From positions 4,964,135 through 5,028,134 of the forward strand of contig NZ_JBINNY010000001.1 in assembly GCF_051297175.1 (NCBI RefSeq): DNA of 64,000 nucleotides, given 5' to 3'. The notes below the pieces were generated by a model. The model was given only the letters and a program-made list of their open reading frames with translations, was not told the origin of the DNA and made no database searches. Within the stretch, counting starts at the first letter, position 1; each line of letters opens with the position of its first letter. Origin of the DNA: Dryocola sp051297175 (GTDB lineage: Bacteria > Pseudomonadota > Gammaproteobacteria > Enterobacterales > Enterobacteriaceae). Position numbers and translations under genes: made by a program. This document shows, one piece after another, positions 32,234 through 41,760 of this stretch.

Positions 32234-32704
32234 GTGAATCTTAACGCAACAATCCTCGGCCAGGCCATCGCGTTTGTCCTGTTTGTTCTGTTCTGCATGA
32301 AGTACGTATGGCCGCCATTAATGGCAGCCATCGAGAAACGTCAAAAAGAGATTGCTGACGGCCTCGCTTCTGCAGAACGTGCTCACAAGGACCTTGACCT
32401 TGCAAAGGCCAGCGCGACCGACCAGCTGAAAAAAGCCAAAGCGGAAGCTCAGGTGATTATCGAGCAGGCAAACAAACGCCGTGCTCAAATCGTTGAAGAA
32501 GCTAAAACCGAGGCAGAGCAGGAACGTAACAAAATCGTCGCACAGGCTCAGGCTGAGATCGACGCAGAGCGTAAACGCGCTCGCGAAGAACTGCGTAAGC
32601 AAGTTGCTCTGCTGGCAATCGCTGGCGCCGAGAAGATCATTGAACGTTCCGTAGATGAAGCTGCTAACAGCGACATCGTTGATAAACTGGTCGCTGAACT
32701 GTAA
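32234..32704 (+). CDS. atpF: ATP synthase F0 subunit b
   Basis: A 156-residue peripheral-stalk subunit: one N-terminal membrane helix (about residues 5-25) followed by a long charged coiled coil rich in Ala, Lys and Glu. The start is GTG, as in E. coli (MNLNATILGQAIAFVLFVLF). It dimerises and contacts delta through its C-terminus. Confidence 0.97.
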   Translation: MNLNATILGQAIAFVLFVLFCMKYVWPPLMAAIEKRQKEIADGLASAERAHKDLDLAKASATDQLKKAKAEAQVIIEQANKRRAQIVEEAKTEAEQERNKIVAQAQAEIDAERKRAREELRKQVALLAIAGAEKIIERSVDEAANSDIVDKLVAEL

Positions 32705-32718
32705 GGAGGGAGGGGCTG

Positions 32719-33252
32719 ATGTCTGAATTTGTAACTGTAGCTCGCCCCTACGCCAAAGCAGCTTTTGACTTTGCCGTCGAACACCAGAGCATCGATAACT
32801 GGCAGTCCATGCTAGCTTTCGCCGCCGAGGTGTCTAAAAACGAAGAAATGGCAGAGCTTCTCTCCGGTGCCCTGGCACCGGAAACGCTCTCTGAGTCGTT
32901 TATTACTATCTGTGGTGACCAACTCGACGCAAGCGGCCAGAACCTGATTCGGGTAATGGCTGAGAATGGGCGTCTGAGGGTTCTTCCTGATGTTCTTGAG
33001 CAATTCGTGCAACTGCGTGCAGCCCAGGAGGCCACGGTTGAAGTCGAAGTGACTTCCGCTAGCGCACTGAGCGAAGCACAGCTCTCGAAAATCAGCGCCG
33101 CGATGGAAAAACGTCTGTCACGCAAAGTGAAGCTGAATTGCAAAATTGATAAGTCTGTAATGGCAGGTGTCATCATCCGTGCGGGTGATATGGTCATTGA
33201 TGGTAGCGTACGCGGCCGTCTTGATCGCCTGACAGACGTCTTGCAGTCTTAA
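32719..33252 (+). CDS. atpH: ATP synthase F1 subunit delta
   Basis: A 177-residue subunit linking the peripheral stalk to the top of F1. The N-terminus reads MSEFVTVARPYAKAAFDFAV and the C-terminal segment VIIRAGDMVIDGSVRGRLDR is the family signature. The gap to atpF is 14 bp, with a GGAGGGAGG ribosome-binding region. Confidence 0.97.
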   Translation: MSEFVTVARPYAKAAFDFAVEHQSIDNWQSMLAFAAEVSKNEEMAELLSGALAPETLSESFITICGDQLDASGQNLIRVMAENGRLRVLPDVLEQFVQLRAAQEATVEVEVTSASALSEAQLSKISAAMEKRLSRKVKLNCKIDKSVMAGVIIRAGDMVIDGSVRGRLDRLTDVLQS

Positions 33253-33264
33253 GGGGACTGGAGC

Positions 33265-34806
33265 ATGCAACTGAATTCCACCGAAATCAGCGAACTGATC
33301 AAGCAGCGCATTGCTCAGTTCAATGTGGTGAGCGAAGCTCACAACGAAGGTACTATTGTTTCCGTAAGTGACGGTATCATCCGCGTACACGGCCTGGCCG
33401 ATGTCATGCAGGGTGAGATGATTTCCCTGCCGGGTAACCGTTACGCCATTGCACTGAACCTCGAGCGCGACTCTGTAGGTGCGGTAGTAATGGGTCCGTA
33501 CGCTGACCTTGCCGAAGGCATGAAAGTTAAGTGTACTGGCCGTATTCTTGAAGTTCCTGTCGGTCGTGGCCTGCTGGGCCGCGTGGTGAACACCCTGGGT
33601 GCACCAATCGACGGTAAAGGTCCACTTGAGCATGACGGCTTCTCTGCCGTTGAAGCGATTGCACCGGGCGTAATCGAGCGTCAGTCCGTAGATGAGCCAG
33701 TTCAGACCGGCTATAAATCTGTTGATGCCATGATTCCAATCGGCCGTGGTCAGCGTGAGCTGGTCATCGGTGACCGTCAGACCGGTAAAACCGCTCTGGC
33801 GATCGATGCCATCATCAACCAGCGTGATTCCGGCATCAAATGTATCTATGTTGCTATCGGCCAGAAAGCGTCAACCATCGCTAACGTGGTTCGTAAACTG
33901 GAAGAGCACGGCGCACTGGCTAACACCATCGTGGTTGTGGCTACTGCTTCTGAATCCGCAGCACTGCAATACCTGGCACCATATGCCGGTTGCGCAATGG
34001 GCGAATACTTCCGTGACCGCGGTGAAGATGCACTGATCGTATACGATGACCTGTCTAAACAGGCCGTTGCTTACCGCCAGATCTCCCTGCTGCTTCGTCG
34101 TCCACCAGGTCGTGAAGCATTCCCAGGCGACGTATTCTACCTCCACTCCCGTCTGCTGGAGCGTGCTGCGCGTGTAAACGCCGAATACGTTGAAGCTTTC
34201 ACCAAAGGTGAAGTGAAAGGGAAAACCGGTTCTCTGACCGCGCTGCCAATTATCGAAACGCAAGCTGGTGACGTTTCCGCGTTCGTTCCGACCAACGTAA
34301 TTTCCATTACCGATGGTCAGATCTTCCTGGAATCCAACCTGTTTAACGCCGGTATTCGTCCAGCGGTTAACCCGGGTATCTCCGTATCCCGTGTTGGTGG
34401 TGCAGCTCAGACCAAGATCATGAAAAAACTGTCCGGTGGTATTCGTACCGCTCTGGCACAGTATCGTGAACTGGCTGCGTTCTCTCAGTTTGCATCTGAC
34501 CTTGACGATGCGACCCGTAAGCAGTTGAGCCACGGTCAGAAAGTGACCGAGCTTCTGAAACAGAAACAGTATGCGCCGATGTCCGTTGCGCAGCAGTCTC
34601 TGGTTCTGTTCGCTGCTGAACGCGGTTACCTCGAAGATGTGGAACTGGCTAAAATCGGTAGCTTCGAAGCCGCTCTGATGGCTTACGTTGACCGTGACCA
34701 TGCTCCGCTGATGCAAGAAATCAACCAATCTGGTGGCTATAACGACGAAATCGAAGGCAAGCTGAAAGGCATCCTCGATTCCTTCAAAGCAACTCAGTCC
34801 TGGTAA
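33265..34806 (+). CDS. atpA: ATP synthase F1 subunit alpha
   Basis: A 513-residue subunit with Walker A GDRQTGKTALAIDAI at about residue 169 and the arginine-finger region near residue 373 (NPGISVSRVGGAAQ). It starts MQLNSTEISELIKQRIAQF, and the length equals E. coli. It forms the non-catalytic nucleotide sites of the hexamer. Confidence 0.98.
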   Translation: MQLNSTEISELIKQRIAQFNVVSEAHNEGTIVSVSDGIIRVHGLADVMQGEMISLPGNRYAIALNLERDSVGAVVMGPYADLAEGMKVKCTGRILEVPVGRGLLGRVVNTLGAPIDGKGPLEHDGFSAVEAIAPGVIERQSVDEPVQTGYKSVDAMIPIGRGQRELVIGDRQTGKTALAIDAIINQRDSGIKCIYVAIGQKASTIANVVRKLEEHGALANTIVVVATASESAALQYLAPYAGCAMGEYFRDRGEDALIVYDDLSKQAVAYRQISLLLRRPPGREAFPGDVFYLHSRLLERAARVNAEYVEAFTKGEVKGKTGSLTALPIIETQAGDVSAFVPTNVISITDGQIFLESNLFNAGIRPAVNPGISVSRVGGAAQTKIMKKLSGGIRTALAQYRELAAFSQFASDLDDATRKQLSHGQKVTELLKQKQYAPMSVAQQSLVLFAAERGYLEDVELAKIGSFEAALMAYVDRDHAPLMQEINQSGGYNDEIEGKLKGILDSFKATQSW

Positions 34807-34856
34807 AGTCTGGCGGCTTGTCTTAGGGCAAGCCGCAAGGCATTGAGGAGAAGCTC

Positions 34857-35720
34857 ATGGCCGGCGCAAAAGAGATACGTAGTAAGATCGCAAGCGTCCA
34901 GAACACGCAGAAGATCACCAAAGCAATGGAAATGGTCGCCGCGTCCAAAATGCGTAAATCGCAGGAACGCATGGCAGCCAGCCGTCCTTACGCAGACACC
35001 ATGCGTAAAGTGATTGGTCATCTTGCTCTGGGTAATCTTGAATACAAACACCCATACCTGGATGAACGCGAAGTTAAACGCGTGGGCTACCTGGTGGTGT
35101 CCACTGACCGTGGTCTGTGCGGTGGCTTGAACATTAACTTGTTCAAAAAGCTGCTGGCTGACATGAAAGAATGGTCCGATAAAGGCGTTCAGAGCGAAAT
35201 CGCAATGATCGGCTCTAAGGGCGTCTCTTTCTTCAACTCCGTGGGCGGCAATGTTGTTGCTCAGGTGACTGGTATGGGCGATAACCCTTCCCTGTCCGAG
35301 TTGATTGGCCCGGTGAAAGTGATGTTGCAGGCCTATGATGAAGGCCGTCTGGACAAGCTGTATGTTGTCAGCAACAAATTTATAAACACTATGTCTCAGG
35401 TTCCGACAATCACCCAACTGCTGCCGTTACCGCCAGCAGAAGACGGTGAGCTGAAAACGAAATCCTGGGATTATCTGTATGAACCTGATCCTAAAGCGCT
35501 GCTGGATACCCTTCTGCGTCGTTATGTGGAATCTCAGGTTTATCAGGGCGTCGTAGAAAACCTGGCCAGCGAGCAGGCCGCACGAATGGTGGCGATGAAA
35601 GCCGCTACCGACAATGGCGGCAGCCTGATTAAAGAGCTGCAGTTGGTATACAACAAAGCTCGTCAGGCCAGCATTACTCAGGAACTCACCGAAATCGTCG
35701 GTGGCGCGTCCGCGGTATAA
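34857..35720 (+). CDS. atpG: ATP synthase F1 subunit gamma
   Basis: A 287-residue rotor subunit. The N-terminal helix reads MAGAKEIRSKIASVQNTQKI and the C-terminal helix contains the ATP synthase gamma signature ITQELTEIVGGASAV. The central Rossmann-like part contains STDRGLCGGLNINLFK. Confidence 0.97.
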   Translation: MAGAKEIRSKIASVQNTQKITKAMEMVAASKMRKSQERMAASRPYADTMRKVIGHLALGNLEYKHPYLDEREVKRVGYLVVSTDRGLCGGLNINLFKKLLADMKEWSDKGVQSEIAMIGSKGVSFFNSVGGNVVAQVTGMGDNPSLSELIGPVKVMLQAYDEGRLDKLYVVSNKFINTMSQVPTITQLLPLPPAEDGELKTKSWDYLYEPDPKALLDTLLRRYVESQVYQGVVENLASEQAARMVAMKAATDNGGSLIKELQLVYNKARQASITQELTEIVGGASAV

Positions 35721-35754
35721 CCAGGTTTACGAATTACGTAGAGGATTCAACAAG

Positions 35755-37137
35755 ATGGCTACTGGAAAGATTATCCAGGTAATCGGCGCCGTGGTGGACG
35801 TCGAGTTCCCTCAGGATGCCGTACCAAAAGTGTACGACGCCCTCGAGGTTACAAACGGTAGTGACCGTCTGGTGCTGGAAGTGCAGCAACAGCTCGGTGG
35901 TGGCGTGGTGCGTACCATCGCCATGGGTACTTCTGACGGTCTGCGTCGCGGTCTGGTTGTAACCAACCTCGATCACCCAATCGAAGTACCAGTAGGTAAA
36001 GCCACTCTGGGCCGTATCATGAACGTATTGGGTGACCCAATCGACATGAAAGGCGACATCGGTGAAGAAGAGCGTTGGGCTATCCACCGCGCGGCACCTA
36101 GCTACGAAGAGCTGGCAAGTTCCCAGGATCTGCTGGAAACGGGCATCAAAGTTATCGACCTGATGTGTCCGTTCGCTAAGGGCGGTAAAGTTGGTCTGTT
36201 CGGCGGTGCGGGCGTTGGTAAAACCGTAAACATGATGGAGCTGATCCGTAACATCGCGATCGAGCACTCCGGTTACTCAGTGTTTGCAGGTGTTGGTGAA
36301 CGTACTCGTGAGGGTAACGACTTCTACCACGAAATGACCGACTCCAACGTTCTGGACAAAGTATCCCTTGTGTATGGCCAGATGAACGAGCCACCAGGTA
36401 ACCGTCTGCGCGTTGCACTGACCGGTCTGACCATGGCGGAAAAATTCCGTGATGAAGGCCGTGACGTTCTGCTGTTCGTCGATAACATCTACCGTTATAC
36501 CCTGGCCGGTACAGAAGTATCTGCACTGCTGGGTCGTATGCCATCTGCGGTAGGTTATCAGCCAACTCTGGCAGAAGAGATGGGTGTTCTTCAGGAGCGT
36601 ATCACCTCCACGAAGACCGGCTCTATCACCTCTGTTCAAGCGGTATACGTACCTGCGGATGACTTGACTGACCCATCACCAGCCACCACCTTTGCTCACT
36701 TGGATGCAACCGTGGTACTGAGCCGTCAGATCGCTTCTCTGGGTATCTACCCGGCAGTAGACCCGCTGGATTCCACCAGCCGTCAGCTGGATCCACTGGT
36801 TGTGGGTCAGGAACACTACGACACCGCGCGTGGCGTGCAGTCTATTCTGCAGCGTTACCAGGAACTGAAAGACATCATCGCCATCCTTGGTATGGACGAA
36901 CTGTCTGAAGAAGATAAATTGGTTGTAGCACGTGCGCGTAAGATCCAGCGCTTCCTGTCTCAGCCATTCTTCGTAGCAGAAGTCTTTACCGGTTCTCCAG
37001 GCAAATATGTGTCGCTGAAAGATACCATCCGTGGCTTTAAAGGCATCATGGACGGCGAATACGACCATCTGCCAGAGCAGGCGTTCTACATGGTTGGCTC
37101 TATCGACGAAGCCGTTGAGAAAGCTAAAAAACTTTAA
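35755..37137 (+). CDS. atpD: ATP synthase F1 subunit beta (catalytic)
   Basis: A 460-residue catalytic subunit. The P-loop is GGAGVGKTVNMME near residue 150, the catalytic glutamate is in GVGERTREGND near residue 181, and the Walker B region is DVLLFVDNIYR. The ATG at 35755 was chosen because MATGKIIQVIGAVVDVEFPQ matches the E. coli start; the frame is open upstream across the end of atpG, but that has no ribosome-binding site. Confidence 0.98.
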   Translation: MATGKIIQVIGAVVDVEFPQDAVPKVYDALEVTNGSDRLVLEVQQQLGGGVVRTIAMGTSDGLRRGLVVTNLDHPIEVPVGKATLGRIMNVLGDPIDMKGDIGEEERWAIHRAAPSYEELASSQDLLETGIKVIDLMCPFAKGGKVGLFGGAGVGKTVNMMELIRNIAIEHSGYSVFAGVGERTREGNDFYHEMTDSNVLDKVSLVYGQMNEPPGNRLRVALTGLTMAEKFRDEGRDVLLFVDNIYRYTLAGTEVSALLGRMPSAVGYQPTLAEEMGVLQERITSTKTGSITSVQAVYVPADDLTDPSPATTFAHLDATVVLSRQIASLGIYPAVDPLDSTSRQLDPLVVGQEHYDTARGVQSILQRYQELKDIIAILGMDELSEEDKLVVARARKIQRFLSQPFFVAEVFTGSPGKYVSLKDTIRGFKGIMDGEYDHLPEQAFYMVGSIDEAVEKAKKL

Positions 37138-37157
37138 CGCCTTAATCGGAGGGTGAT

Positions 37158-37577
37158 ATGGCAATGACTTACCACCTGGACGTCGTCAGCGCGGAGCAAC
37201 AGATGTTCTCCGGTCTGGTCGAGAAGATCCAGGTAACGGGTAGCGAAGGTGAGCTGGGTATTTTCCCAGGCCACGCCCCGCTGCTCACCGCCATTAAGCC
37301 TGGTATGATCCGCATCGTTAAACAGCACGGACACGAAGAGTACATCTACCTGTCCGGTGGTGTGTTGGAAGTGCAGCCTGGCACGGTAACCGTGCTGGCT
37401 GATACCGCAATTCGCGGCCAGGATCTCGACGAAGCGCGAGCCCTGGAAGCGAAGCGTAAAGCGGAAGAGCACATCCATAGCTCCCACGGTGATGTGGACT
37501 ACGCTCAGGCTTCTGCTGAGCTGGCTAAAGCGATCGCGAAACTGCGCGTTATCGAGTTGACCAGAAAAGCGATGTAA
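37158..37577 (+). CDS. atpC: ATP synthase F1 subunit epsilon
   Basis: A 139-residue subunit with an N-terminal beta-sandwich (TGSEGELGIFPGHAPLLTAI) and two C-terminal helices that can inhibit ATP hydrolysis. It is the last gene of the atp operon and is followed by a strong terminator 19 bp on. Confidence 0.97.
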   Translation: MAMTYHLDVVSAEQQMFSGLVEKIQVTGSEGELGIFPGHAPLLTAIKPGMIRIVKQHGHEEYIYLSGGVLEVQPGTVTVLADTAIRGQDLDEARALEAKRKAEEHIHSSHGDVDYAQASAELAKAIAKLRVIELTRKAM

Positions 37578-37596
37578 CTACCTGCTTGAAAGATAA

Positions 37597-37629
37597 ATGC
37601 CAGCCAGGCCGCCTGACTGGCATTTTTTT
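37597..37629. terminator. atpC terminator, facing the pectate lyase gene
   Basis: ATGCCAG and CTGGCAT pair around an inner CAGG/CCTG arm to make a long hairpin followed by T7. On the other strand it lies just beyond the pectate lyase stop codon, where the A-rich flank gives only a weaker U-tract. Confidence 0.8.
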
Positions 37630-37635
37630 CGCCTG

Positions 37636-39810
37636 TTATTCTTTGCTCAGAAACGAACCCGTATTAAAAGTGCCATCGGCGTTACGTTGCAAAGGCTCCG
37701 GCAGCGTCACCGACTGGTAATCTTTCGCGCTCAACGCCTTGCCCTCCCCGTTTTCGGTTTTACCCTCCCGAATGAAGTAGTTGCTGTTATCCACTCGCCC
37801 TGCGACCGCATCGTCGTACCTGCCCTCTTTATCGCGCAGCGAGAGGTTATCGGTAAATATTCCCTGCGTTTCAGCGCTGCCGTAAGGGCTTGGTCGGAAA
37901 ATAAAGTTAAAGCGCTGGTTATCGACGGCTACGTTGTTGGCGACCACCAGCGCGCCCGGATTGAAGTTATCGGTAAAGCCATCAAGATGGTTACCGATAG
38001 CGATGCTGCTATGGATTTGATGAGCGACCGGCTGCCCTTCCCCGCCGAGCTTGAACCCGTTGCTGGTATTGTTGCGGGCAATAGAATTCTCGATGGTCAC
38101 CACCCCGTTCGGGCCATCCTCTATCTTATTGAACAGGTCGAAACCGTCATCGATATTGTCGTGTGAATAACATCCTTCAAGGAGATTGCCTTCGCCCACC
38201 CGCATTTTCACGGCAAAGCCATCGGCATTAATCTTGCCGGGATCTTCATTACTGAAGGACTCGGAATTCACCACGCGGTTGAAGCTTGCCCAGAGCGGGC
38301 GCGGCACGTCTGCGGGCGACGATATCTGAATGCCCGTGTCGTCGTTTTTATAGGCCGTGACGTTTTCTATCAGATTATGGCTGCCCTGCACGCGCAGGCT
38401 TTTGTCCGTGACGTCTATTCCCTTCAGATGCCAGTAGCTGCCGTCCAGCAGCAGGCCGTGAATTACCGCTTTACCTTCGGCTTCCAGCGTTTTCATTTTT
38501 CCTTTCAGACCGCTGGCGGTAATTGGGATGGCCGCCTGCGCGTAGTCCCCGCTGGCCAGTATGATTTTCCCACCCGGCGGAACGAGTGAAACAGCGCTTG
38601 CCAAATCGAGCGGGGATGCCTGCGTTCCTTCGCGATCGGCTTTGCCGTCTGGCGCGACGTACAGCGTATGGCCTTTTACGTTCTCGATTTGTTCTACCGT
38701 AAAGTCATGAACCACCGGAGCGCGGTCTTTTCCCGCGGCAGGCGTGAATGTCACCGTAAAACGGTTTGTCTCTTTTAAGGTTGTAGGCAGGGTGAACGGC
38801 TCGCCGGCAGCGGCGGCTTTATCCTGACCGATCACAATTTCATCCTGACGCACGGTGAAGCTGCCGTCGTAGCTCGCTCGCGCCTGGATGACGTATTGGC
38901 CGGTGGTGCTTTTTTCCGGCGAGGCGATTTGCATGATGACCGGCCATTCCTTCGCTACAAAAGGCGCTGAGGCAACGATCTGTGCCGCGCTTGTTGCCAG
39001 CGAGGCATCGCGCACCGTGATTTTTGCATTACGGGAAGCGAAGAAGCCGACGTAATACCGATCCTTATCCTGCACGGTGACGCTATCGGCGCCCTTCACG
39101 GTCTGCGAAACCCACGCCTGTGTACCCTCTGGTGCCCATGAGGTGATAAACCCGTTGTTGGTGCGTTCCAGCTTCATACGGAAGGTCGGCGTTTTGCTCA
39201 GGTCTATCTCTTCCTGATAGCTCTTGCGGGAAATAGCCGAGCCCGTATTGCCCCAGGGCTGCGTGATTCCGTCACGGGCAATGGCCTGCATTTTTACACG
39301 CCGCGCGTCTTTCTTATCCTGGGTCATAATGACGTTCATCACCATGTTGGACGCTGCGGGGAATTCCTCATAGCCCTCTTTAAGCGGCTCCTGGCGCGGG
39401 TTACCGAGCACATCGCGCACCAGCATTCCTGCCCCTTCCTGAGCGGCAGGCTTAGCCCCGTTTTCCGGGCCAAACTGTTCGACGGTTACCGTCGCCTGCA
39501 GTACGAAATTCTCATTGCTGGGTATGGCCGTATAGAAGAAGGTCAGTCCGTCATGGGAATTGGCTATTTTGCCGCCCCGGCTTTCAATGGTGACCGGCCG
39601 GGAAAGATCGACACCGTCATCATGCTTAAGCGTTTTTCCGTCGATGGTGACGTTATTTACACCCACTTTTTCAGGCAGTACGTTTGATGAAAAGTTAACA
39701 TCGGTAGATTGCCCAAAGGCGATGGCGTGCCAGACGGGCTGCTGCGCGCCAGCGGACAGGGTAAAAGCCGCGCTGCATAGGGTAAGGGCCAAAGGTAATT
39801 TTGACGCCAT
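37636..39810 (-). CDS. secreted pectate lyase, polysaccharide lyase family 9
   Basis: A 724-residue protein with a signal peptide (MASKLPLALTLCSAAFTLSA, cleavage after AGA). Residues 25 to about 400 form a beta-rich region not assigned. From about residue 410 (LYVAPDGKADREGTQASP) a right-handed beta-helix begins. The calcium-site aspartates of Dickeya Pel9A have counterparts with the same spacing: Asp530 in NADGFAVK, Asp554, Asp555 and Asp558 in DNIDDGFD. The catalytic lysine is probably Lys587 in GFKLGGEG. It should cleave polygalacturonate by beta-elimination. The ATG at 39810 has an AAGGAG site. E. coli has no gene between atpC and glmU. Nearest relatives by eye are PelL/PelX-type enzymes. 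Confidence 0.88.
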   Translation of the reverse strand: MASKLPLALTLCSAAFTLSAGAQQPVWHAIAFGQSTDVNFSSNVLPEKVGVNNVTIDGKTLKHDDGVDLSRPVTIESRGGKIANSHDGLTFFYTAIPSNENFVLQATVTVEQFGPENGAKPAAQEGAGMLVRDVLGNPRQEPLKEGYEEFPAASNMVMNVIMTQDKKDARRVKMQAIARDGITQPWGNTGSAISRKSYQEEIDLSKTPTFRMKLERTNNGFITSWAPEGTQAWVSQTVKGADSVTVQDKDRYYVGFFASRNAKITVRDASLATSAAQIVASAPFVAKEWPVIMQIASPEKSTTGQYVIQARASYDGSFTVRQDEIVIGQDKAAAAGEPFTLPTTLKETNRFTVTFTPAAGKDRAPVVHDFTVEQIENVKGHTLYVAPDGKADREGTQASPLDLASAVSLVPPGGKIILASGDYAQAAIPITASGLKGKMKTLEAEGKAVIHGLLLDGSYWHLKGIDVTDKSLRVQGSHNLIENVTAYKNDDTGIQISSPADVPRPLWASFNRVVNSESFSNEDPGKINADGFAVKMRVGEGNLLEGCYSHDNIDDGFDLFNKIEDGPNGVVTIENSIARNNTSNGFKLGGEGQPVAHQIHSSIAIGNHLDGFTDNFNPGALVVANNVAVDNQRFNFIFRPSPYGSAETQGIFTDNLSLRDKEGRYDDAVAGRVDNSNYFIREGKTENGEGKALSAKDYQSVTLPEPLQRNADGTFNTGSFLSKE

Positions 39811-39838
39811 GTTATTCTCCTTATAAATGGTTGGCGCC

Positions 39839-39882
39839 ATTATGAGTAAAAATGAAACAGTGTTTCTTTTATGTGTGTCACA
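39839..39882 (-). promoter_or_regulatory. pectate lyase promoter with KdgR-type operator and CRP-like site
   Basis: The sequence AATGAAACAGTGTTTCTTT at 39851-39869 matches the published KdgR consensus (AATRAAAYRNYRTTTYATT) at all but one position. Next to it, TTTTA-N6-TCACA (39867-39882) resembles a CRP site with one good half. On the minus strand CATAAT at 39839-39844 could be the -10 box, placing the operator over the core promoter. The rest of the 337-bp gap (39811-40147) holds the divergent glmU promoter and no gene. Confidence 0.7.
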
Positions 39883-40147
39883 AACGTTCATTTTTAAAAC
39901 AAAACCACCATAAACGGTAGGCCGCTTTATTCCAGACTGAAAAGAAGCCGTAATCCAAAGAGATGGGGCAATATCAGTCGATTGGGTGTACTTATTTGCT
40001 CTGAATCTGCCTACACTTGGGCACAAAGATAGTTGAAAAGACGGGTCGGCGTGCGAATTTCCGCCAACGTGTTTTTTGATGCAAAATATGTAGAATTTTC
40101 AACGTTAAAACGCTTAACTTCTCTCACAAATTATAGTCAGGACGCGT

Positions 40148-41515
40148 ATGTCAAACAGTGCGATGAGCGTGGTTATCCTTGCCGCTGGTAAAGGAACCCG
40201 TATGTATTCCGATCTCCCGAAGGTGCTTCATACCCTCGCCGGGAAACCTATGGTGCAACATGTTATTGATGCGGCGAATAATTTAGGCGCGCAGCGTGTG
40301 CATCTGGTGTACGGTCACGGCGGCGATCTGCTGAAACAAACGCTGAGCGATGACTCGCTCAACTGGGTCCTGCAGGCGGAACAGTTGGGCACCGGTCATG
40401 CGATGCAGCAGGCCGCGCCGTTCTTTGCCGACGACGAAGACATTCTGATGCTCTACGGCGACGTGCCGCTGATTTCCGTGGAAACGTTGCAGCGCCTGCG
40501 TGAAGCAAAACCGCAGGGCGGCATCGGCCTGCTGACGGTAAAACTCGACGATCCAACCGGCTATGGCCGTATCGCGCGTGAAAACGGTAACGTAGTTGGC
40601 ATCGTTGAGCACAAAGACGCCTCGGACGAGCAGCGCAAAATCAACGAAATCAACACCGGCATTTTGATCGCCAACGGCGCGGATCTCAAACGCTGGCTGG
40701 GCAAGCTCGACAACAACAACGCTCAGGGCGAGTTCTACATCACCGATATCATCGCGCTGGCGCATCAGGAAGGACATTCCATCACTGCGGTTCACCCGGA
40801 CAGGCTCAGCGAAGTGGAAGGCGTGAACAACCGCCTTCAGCTTTCCCGCCTGGAACGCGTATATCAGACCGAACAGGCAGACAAACTGCTGCTGGCGGGC
40901 GTGATGCTGCGCGATCCGCAGCGTTTCGATCTGCGCGGCGAGCTGAGCCACGGGCGTGATGTGGAAATCGATACTAATGTGATTATTGAAGGCAAGGTCA
41001 CTTTAGGCCATCGCGTGAAGATCGGCAGCGGCTGCGTGCTTAAAGACTGCTCGATTGGCGATGACTGCGAAATCAGCCCTTACTCCGTCGTGGAAGACGC
41101 CACGCTTGCGGCTGCCTGCACCATCGGTCCGTTTGCCCGTCTGCGCCCTGGCGCTGAGCTGGCAGAGGGCGCGCACGTTGGCAACTTCGTGGAAATGAAA
41201 AAAGCGCGCCTCGGTAAAGGCTCAAAGGCGGGGCACCTGAGCTACCTCGGCGATGCTGAAATCGGCGACAACGTTAACATCGGCGCGGGCACCATCACCT
41301 GCAACTACGATGGCGCGAACAAGCACAAAACTATCATCGGTAACGATGTGTTTGTCGGTTCCGACACCCAGCTGGTGGCCCCGGTTACCGTCGCGAATGG
41401 CGTAACCATTGGCGCAGGTACCACGGTGACGCGCAACGTCGCAGAAAACGAATTAGTCATTAGCCGCGTTAAGCAAACCCATATTGCGGGCTGGCAGCGA
41501 CCGGTGAAGAAGTAA
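40148..41515 (+). CDS. glmU: bifunctional GlcN-1-P acetyltransferase / GlcNAc-1-P uridylyltransferase GlmU
   Basis: A 455-residue enzyme making UDP-GlcNAc. The N-terminal uridylyltransferase has LAAGKGTRM at about residue 11 and the metal-binding LMLYGDVPLI. The C-terminal half is a left-handed beta-helix of hexapeptide repeats (for example VTLGHRVKIGSGCVLKDCSI), ending with the acetyltransferase active-site region GHLSYLGDAEIGDNVNIGAG. It lies upstream of glmS, as in E. coli. Confidence 0.97.
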   Translation: MSNSAMSVVILAAGKGTRMYSDLPKVLHTLAGKPMVQHVIDAANNLGAQRVHLVYGHGGDLLKQTLSDDSLNWVLQAEQLGTGHAMQQAAPFFADDEDILMLYGDVPLISVETLQRLREAKPQGGIGLLTVKLDDPTGYGRIARENGNVVGIVEHKDASDEQRKINEINTGILIANGADLKRWLGKLDNNNAQGEFYITDIIALAHQEGHSITAVHPDRLSEVEGVNNRLQLSRLERVYQTEQADKLLLAGVMLRDPQRFDLRGELSHGRDVEIDTNVIIEGKVTLGHRVKIGSGCVLKDCSIGDDCEISPYSVVEDATLAAACTIGPFARLRPGAELAEGAHVGNFVEMKKARLGKGSKAGHLSYLGDAEIGDNVNIGAGTITCNYDGANKHKTIIGNDVFVGSDTQLVAPVTVANGVTIGAGTTVTRNVAENELVISRVKQTHIAGWQRPVKK

Positions 41516-41526
41516 TGCCAAAGCGG

Positions 41527-41593
41527 TGGGTGGCACCTTGCTTACCCACCCTACGAATCCAGCGTAGGTCGGGTAAGCGCAGCGCCACCCGAC
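41527..41593. repeat. REP-like palindromic unit(s) between glmU and glmS
   Basis: Two imperfect palindromes: GGGTGGCACC...TTACCCACC (41527-41550) and GTAGGTCGGGT...ACCCGAC (41564-41593). The second shares its TCGGGT/ACCCGA stem with hairpins at 44889, 52568 and, in part, near 60595, which suggests a dispersed extragenic repeat family. No gene lies in the 245-bp gap; the glmS message starts or is processed here. Confidence 0.6.
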
Positions 41594-41760
41594 AAATCAG
41601 CCCATAAAATTTTGGCGAGGGGAAACCATAATTCCTCCGCCCATTAGCAGTACCAAAACTATAACCCCACTCTCTACAAGGCTCGGGGCTCCGGAAAAAC
41701 CGGAAAATACAGGTCAGCGACAACACATGGCGGAATCGCCATTATCAGGAATTAACTACT

